From Streptomyces sp. NBC_01260 (GTDB taxonomy: Bacteria; Actinomycetota; Actinomycetes; Streptomycetales; Streptomycetaceae): DNA of 64,000 nucleotides. Position numbers and translations under genes: made by a program. The stretch lies in contig NZ_CP108464.1 of the NCBI RefSeq assembly GCF_036226405.1, positions 3,472,001 to 3,536,000 of the forward strand, read 5' to 3'. Below the pieces are notes generated by a model that did no database searches, had not been told where the DNA came from, and was given only the letters and a program-made list of their open reading frames with translations. This document shows positions 60,551 through 64,000 of the stretch, piece after piece (position 1 is the first letter of the stretch; each line of letters starts with the position of its first letter).

Positions 60551-61719
60551 CTCGGGGCTCCCGTCGGTTCGGGGGTGGCGACGGCCGGGCCGGCATCCAG
60601 GCGGTCCTGCCAGCTGACGCCCAGCACCTCGTCCACGGTCTCGGCGAGCGCGAAGCACATGTAGTAGCGCTGCATCGGCGACACGGTGAGCAGCGGCAGC
60701 TGCTGGTAGAAGAGATTGGTCAGCAGCCGGTAGGCCGCGAAGAACGGCGACGGGGAGCTGATGGCGCCGGAGCCGTGCACGGTGCGGTGGAACTCGGTGT
60801 CCGGCTGCTCGCCCCGCGGGACGACGGTGGTGGCTCCGGGCGGGCCCATCTCGCTGCGGTCCACCCCGTCGGTGACCGAGTCGAGCAGGTCGAGGGTGAG
60901 GGTGCCCGCCGCGACCGCGCTCTCCAGCGCACCGGAGGAGTAGGCGAACGCGGTGCGCCACTCGGCGGCCGCCGGGGACGCCTCACCGCTGAGCCGCTCC
61001 TCCACGACCGTGCGCAGCATGGCCGCGTCCTTGGCGAGGCGCTCCTTGAACACCGGGCGCATGTCCTTGCTCGGCGCCGCCCAGGCGAGGAAGGCCTCGA
61101 CGTGGGAGCGGGGCGAGAACACCCCGTACGCCGGTCCGAGGAAGTGTGTGTCGACCAGGGCGGCGAACGCCTCGGCCAGCCGCCGGGTGCCGCTGCGCGG
61201 TTCGGCGGCCATCGACTCGATCATCCGGAGCACGGGCCTGGCCAGCGCGCCGCCGACGACGTGGCGCAGGGCGTCCAGCCGCGGTTCGCGGGAGCGCAGG
61301 GCCGGGTCGTCCGGGGCGATGACCTCCACCGCACCATGGGCGCGCAGCGGCAGGTAGGGCGGCTGCACCGCCTCCAGCCGGCCGAACTCCCGGGCCTGGT
61401 CGAGATACACCTCGTCGGTCAGGGCGCGGGCCGCGTCGAGCGGTCCGGCATCCAGCCGGGCCGCGACCGACTGCCAGTCGACGGCGCCGCCGGGTGCTCC
61501 CGGGGCGTCCATGGCGAGTACGTCGAAGTGCGGGCCGTGCAGCCATCCGCGCCTCAACTGGACGCCGGGGGCGCCCTGTTCGCCGAGCGAGCGGGCGGCC
61601 GGCACGACGTGCCGGGCGATCCAGGCCGGTGTCACCGGCATCCGTGTGTGGAGGCGCACCCCCGTCAGACCGGCGGAGTCCGGCCTCACGGCAGTGCGCT
61701 CCGGAGCGTCAAACCCCAT
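60547..61719 (-). CDS. Putative thiopeptide pyridine synthase ([4+2] cyclase-like)
   Basis: This 390-aa protein is a diverged relative of the SpaB_C fold. It has VRLHTRMPVTPAWIARHVVP, QLRRGWLHGPHFDVLAMD (compare 'RxWxxGPHLRL' of the elimination protein), FSPRSHVEAFLAWAAPSKDM and a C-terminal NLFYQQLPLLTVSPMQRYYM. TclM/TbtD pyridine synthases have this ancestry, size and place beside the LanB gene. The alternative is an uncharacterised lantibiotic-type accessory protein. ATG 61719 follows GGAAGG by 10 nt. It is the first gene of the biosynthetic operon. Confidence 0.6.
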   Translation of the reverse strand: MGFDAPERTAVRPDSAGLTGVRLHTRMPVTPAWIARHVVPAARSLGEQGAPGVQLRRGWLHGPHFDVLAMDAPGAPGGAVDWQSVAARLDAGPLDAARALTDEVYLDQAREFGRLEAVQPPYLPLRAHGAVEVIAPDDPALRSREPRLDALRHVVGGALARPVLRMIESMAAEPRSGTRRLAEAFAALVDTHFLGPAYGVFSPRSHVEAFLAWAAPSKDMRPVFKERLAKDAAMLRTVVEERLSGEASPAAAEWRTAFAYSSGALESAVAAGTLTLDLLDSVTDGVDRSEMGPPGATTVVPRGEQPDTEFHRTVHGSGAISSPSPFFAAYRLLTNLFYQQLPLLTVSPMQRYYMCFALAETVDEVLGVSWQDRLDAGPAVATPEPTGAPR

Positions 61720-61752
61720 GTCTTTCGCACCTTCCGAGATGAAATCGAGAAC

Positions 61753-61779
61753 GTGAATTCACTATTGGCCAAGTGAATT
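61753..61779. promoter_or_regulatory. GTGAATT repeats upstream of RiPP biosynthetic operon
   Basis: A palindrome GTGAATTCAC (61753-61762) and a second AGTGAATT (61772-61779) lie 34-60 bp upstream of the first biosynthetic gene. The GTGAATT units start 20 bp apart, about two helical turns. They are in an AT-rich stretch of the 255-bp divergent gap (61720-61974), which otherwise holds no gene. They are a candidate operator for an unknown regulator. Confidence 0.5.
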
Positions 61780-61974
61780 TCCGGGGGAAGAGCGGGAGGT
61801 CCGGCGCTTACATACGTCACCGTTGTCGTGACACCGCTCCGGGAATCACGGAAAGAGGGATTTGGCTTCGCCCCGCCGTGACAGATGTCATCACCTCGGG
61901 ATGTCATCGGCCCGAACCGGGCGACCTGGCCGAAAACAGCCAAACCGACGGGATGATCGTTGTACTCTCCGCCA

Positions 61975-62565
61975 ATGACCCCCACTACGCCATCGACGCC
62001 CTCCACACCTTCGGCCACGGATGCCGAGTGCGTCGCGCTCACCCGGAACCTCCGCCGCAGGGGCACTCTCGTCCTGTCGGTGTTCGCCGTGATCTGGGCC
62101 TTCGCCGGCGCGTCCGGACTGGCGTCCCAGGGCGCGGCCCTGGCCATCGAGATCACCGGCGCGGCACTCACCGCGGTGGCGATCGTGCTCGCCTACCGCA
62201 AGGGCGCCGCACCCTCGCCCCGCATGGTGAGCCTGCCGGAGAACTGGGCGCGCGCGGTCGGCATCGTGAACGTCGTCGAGGTGGCCGCCGTCTTCGCGGT
62301 GATCGCGGCGTCCAACGCCTCGGGCCACCCGGAGTTCATCCCGGCCGCCATCGCGCTGGTCGTGGGCCTGCACTTCTTCCCGCTCGCACGCCTCTACGAC
62401 CAGTGGCAGTACAAGGGGACGGCGGTCCTGCTGAGCGTCGTCGCGGTCGTCGGGTTCGTGCTCATCGCGGCCGGCCTGTCGGGCGAGGGCGTGCGGGCCG
62501 TGGTGGGCCTGGGCTCCGCGGTGGTGCTGTGGGCGTCCGCGTACCACGTGGCCGTCAAGGGCTGA
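61975..62565 (+). CDS. Small integral membrane protein
   Basis: This protein of about 196 aa has a Thr/Pro/Ser N-terminus (TPTTPSTPSTPSA) and six hydrophobic segments (LVLSVFAVIWAFAGASGLA, ALAIEITGAALTAVAIVLAY, GIVNVVEVAAVFAVIAAS, FIPAAIALVVGLHFFPLARL, AVLLSVVAVVGFVLIAAGLS, GLGSAVVLWASAYHVAV). ATG 61975 is used; TTG 61960 is possible. It stands on the opposite strand between the precursor genes and the biosynthetic operon. It might give immunity, but the family is generic and the link is only positional. Confidence 0.7.
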   Translation: MTPTTPSTPSTPSATDAECVALTRNLRRRGTLVLSVFAVIWAFAGASGLASQGAALAIEITGAALTAVAIVLAYRKGAAPSPRMVSLPENWARAVGIVNVVEVAAVFAVIAASNASGHPEFIPAAIALVVGLHFFPLARLYDQWQYKGTAVLLSVVAVVGFVLIAAGLSGEGVRAVVGLGSAVVLWASAYHVAVKG

Positions 62566-62612
62566 GCCGGCGTCACCCGCCCGGCCCCGCGAGCGGGGCC
62601 CCTTCCCGCCTG

Positions 62613-62672
62613 CGCACACAAGGATGTACCCGGCCGGCCTGGAGGCCGGGCGGGCGCATCCTTCTGTGTGCG
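62613..62672. terminator. Large bidirectional hairpin after the precursor genes
   Basis: CGCACACA-AGGATG (62613-62626) pairs with CATCCT-TC-TGTGTGCG (62657-62672) across a GC-rich inner stem (CCCGGCC...GGCCGGG). It lies between the membrane-protein gene and precursor 2, which converge. It ends the precursor transcript before the biosynthetic operon, so precursor and enzyme levels can be set separately. Confidence 0.85.
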
Positions 62673-62698
62673 GTTCAGCCGTTACGGCCGAGCGGCAG

Positions 62699-62866
62699 TC
62701 AGCAGGCGGAGCAGGTGCTCGACGAGGACGACGAGGTCCCGATCGAACCGCTGGACGCGCCCATCTCCGGCAGCGCCACGCCCTGGGCGACCTCAAGGGT
62801 CTCCAGCTCGTCCGCGTCGAAGCCGTCGAACGCCGCGTCGTCGCCGTTGATGTCGTTGATGCTCAT
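62699..62866 (-). CDS. Thiopeptide-type precursor peptide 2
   Basis: This 55-aa peptide has an acidic leader (SINDINGDDAAFDGFDADEL, then ETLEVAQGVALPEMGA) and the core SSGSIGTSSSSSSTCSAC. The 'ELETLEV...ALPEMGA' leader and cleavage after Ala are typical of thiazolylpeptide precursors. The core has 9 Ser, 2 Thr and 2 Cys in 18 residues. AAAGGA lies upstream of the ATG. It is 49 bp downstream of precursor 1 with a small hairpin (GGACC/GGTCC) between them. Confidence 0.9.
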   Translation of the reverse strand: MSINDINGDDAAFDGFDADELETLEVAQGVALPEMGASSGSIGTSSSSSSTCSAC

Positions 62867-62915
62867 GTCTGAATTCCTTTCGAGGACCTGATGGTCCGGA
62901 TTCGGGTGGGGTGGG

Positions 62916-63083
62916 TCAGCAGGCGGAGCAGGTGCTGGACGAGGAGGACGAGGTGCCGATCGAGCCGCTGGAGGCACCCATCTCCGGCAGCGCCACGCCC
63001 TGGGCGACCTCAAGGGTCTCCAGCTCGTCCGCGTCGAAGCCGTCGAACGCCGCGTCGTCGTTCTTGATGTCGTTGGCAGCCAT
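62916..63083 (-). CDS. Thiopeptide-type precursor peptide 1
   Basis: This 55-aa peptide is identical to precursor 2 except in the first eight residues (AANDIKN versus SINDING after Met). The leader runs DDAAFDGFDADELETLEV to EMGA, and the core is the same SSGSIGTSSSSSSTCSAC. AAGGGA precedes the ATG. The 179-bp upstream gap (63084-63262) separates it from the SagB-type gene and should hold the promoter if it is not read through. Both copies are intact. Confidence 0.9.
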   Translation of the reverse strand: MAANDIKNDDAAFDGFDADELETLEVAQGVALPEMGASSGSIGTSSSSSSTCSAC

Positions 63084-63262
63084 GGTGCATTCCCTTCGAT
63101 TGGGTTCCGGAATTTCTCGGATTCTCTGAATTCCGCCCCGGAACAACAGTCCTGCGAATATGAAGCCATTCGGTTTCTTCTGCTTTCCCGTCCGGCTTCG
63201 ATATCCATATTGCTCGGCCCGCCACCCCCGCGCCAGACTTTCCGGCGCCGCGCTGACATTTA

Positions 63263-64000
63263 TCACGGGGCGAATGACGCTTCGCCCGGCAGCGACCATT
63301 CGGGGCTGTTCACCATGTGCCATTCCGGACCGGGGTCGCCGGCGATCGCGGGGTCCTGACCAGGCGTACCGAGCAGGAAATCCCCCACCGAGGACTCCTC
63401 CAGGTAGTCCAGGCCCAGGACCCGGGCGGACATGTCGGCGTCCCCGTTGCCCAGGCCGCAGGGGGCCAGGCCCATCGCCGTGGCCACCAGATACATCGTC
63501 TGGTAGAGCACACCGGTGTGCCGCAGCGTCGTCGCGTACGCCATGGCCCGGTACTTCCACGCCATCCGCTGGAAGCGCGAGGTCACCGTGATGAGCACAT
63601 CGGGGCGCACGTCGAAGCCGACCGAGCGGGACGCCACGTTCAGCAGCGACCTGCGGTCCACCTCGGCGTCGTTGACGAGCACCAGGCGGTGTCCGTAGGA
63701 GTCGTAGTGGTAGATGCCCGGCGCCAGCCCCGCGCAGCGCAGCACGGTGACGTACAGCTCCAGTTCGTAGAGCGAGCCGCCACTCGGGTAGGGGCGGGAG
63801 ATCACCTCGTCGGCGCCGGGGCTGTCCGCGCCCGGGGTGTGGTGCACCCGGACACGCTGCACCCGGTACAGGAACTCGCCCAGCTCCTTGGCGGTCAACT
63901 CCCGCTCCCCGTAAGTACGGTGCGAACGCCTCGTCTCGATCGCGGCGGTCAGTGAGGGGTCACGGGCGTCGATGTCCCGGCGCAGCGGCCGGTACAGATC
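63263..64000 (-). CDS. SagB-type dehydrogenase (5' part beyond window)
   Basis: At least 246 residues are visible; the frame is open to the window edge, so the start lies outside. Motifs are AAIETRRSHRTYGERELTAK, SRPYPSGGSLYELELYVTVL, APGIYHYDSYGHRLVLV, and AYATTLRHTGVLYQTMYLVA followed by MGLAPCGLGNGD. These are typical of SagB-type FMN oxidoreductases of azole-containing RiPP clusters. Together with the gene at 52518-54083 it gives this cluster two flavin dehydrogenases. Confidence 0.88.
   Translation of the reverse strand, partial: DLYRPLRRDIDARDPSLTAAIETRRSHRTYGERELTAKELGEFLYRVQRVRVHHTPGADSPGADEVISRPYPSGGSLYELELYVTVLRCAGLAPGIYHYDSYGHRLVLVNDAEVDRRSLLNVASRSVGFDVRPDVLITVTSRFQRMAWKYRAMAYATTLRHTGVLYQTMYLVATAMGLAPCGLGNGDADMSARVLGLDYLEESSVGDFLLGTPGQDPAIAGDPGPEWHMVNSPEWSLPGEASFAP

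Noticed and set aside
53750..60664. Several 800-900-residue plus-strand frames across the RiPP operon
   Set aside because: Composition is Gly/Arg/Val-rich without any recognisable motif, and the minus strand holds overlapping genes with clear motifs.

Overview
The window is about 72% GC or close to it, with strong third-position G/C, GTG/TTG starts, 4-nt stop/start overlaps, conservon genes, DUF397 and WhiJ-type regulators. It is chromosomal DNA of a Streptomyces or a very close relative. There is no ribosomal RNA, phage or CRISPR array. One insertion sequence, one tRNA and several decayed genes are present.

Layout. 0.1-2.0 kb: a two-gene ATPase/TOPRIM-like pair (RloA/RloB, PARIS-like) that may be a defence system. 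2.0-5.0 kb: a GNAT gene, a DoxX-like gene and an aldo/keto reductase lying between two unequal copies of a DoxX/TetR junction. 5.0-15.4 kb: one long minus-strand operon (TIGR03084, AtuA-like, acyl-CoA carboxylase beta and alpha, acyl-CoA dehydrogenase, CoA ligase, enoyl-CoA hydratase, TetR), with a perfect 12-bp palindrome in front of it. This resembles the acyclic terpenoid (Atu) pathway gene set. 15.6-19.7 kb: exported hydrolase, PrsW fragment, phospholipase A2, lipoprotein, a deletion scar joining a short-chain dehydrogenase remnant to an MmyB-type regulator remnant, and a tRNA-Trp(CCA). 19.8-24.8 kb: EamA exporter with divergent LysR regulator, then a large FAD/Fe-S lactate- or glycolate-type dehydrogenase. 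25.0-30.5 kb: a conservon (CvnA-B-C-D plus two P450s, one lacking ExxR). 30.6-36.5 kb: serC and assorted housekeeping or regulatory genes. 36.5-40.1 kb: a WhiJ-type cluster interrupted by an IS5-family element placed exactly at the stop codon of a DUF397 gene. 40.1-51.5 kb: VOC proteins, WYL regulator, YwqJ-like deaminase, nuclease-like membrane protein, an ECF41 sigma factor with its carboxymuconolactone decarboxylase partner, FAD monooxygenase, an ABC exporter with a small arginine-rich leader ORF, and YceI.

51.5-64.0 kb (running off the right edge) is the most notable region: a thiopeptide-type RiPP cluster on the minus strand. It encodes two near-identical 55-aa precursor peptides with the same Ser-rich, Cys-poor core (SSGSIGTSSSSSSTCSAC). 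It also encodes a SagB-type dehydrogenase (partial), a putative pyridine synthase, a glutamylating LanB dehydratase, an ocin-ThiF/RRE protein, a YcaO cyclodehydratase, a second nitroreductase-like azoline dehydrogenase and a split elimination domain. The genes read as a coherent pathway: leader recognition, azoline formation and oxidation, Ser/Thr dehydration, and probably [4+2] macrocyclisation. The core does not match any thiopeptide core I can recall, so the product may be undescribed.

All functions are read from translated sequence and family knowledge; no database search was possible.
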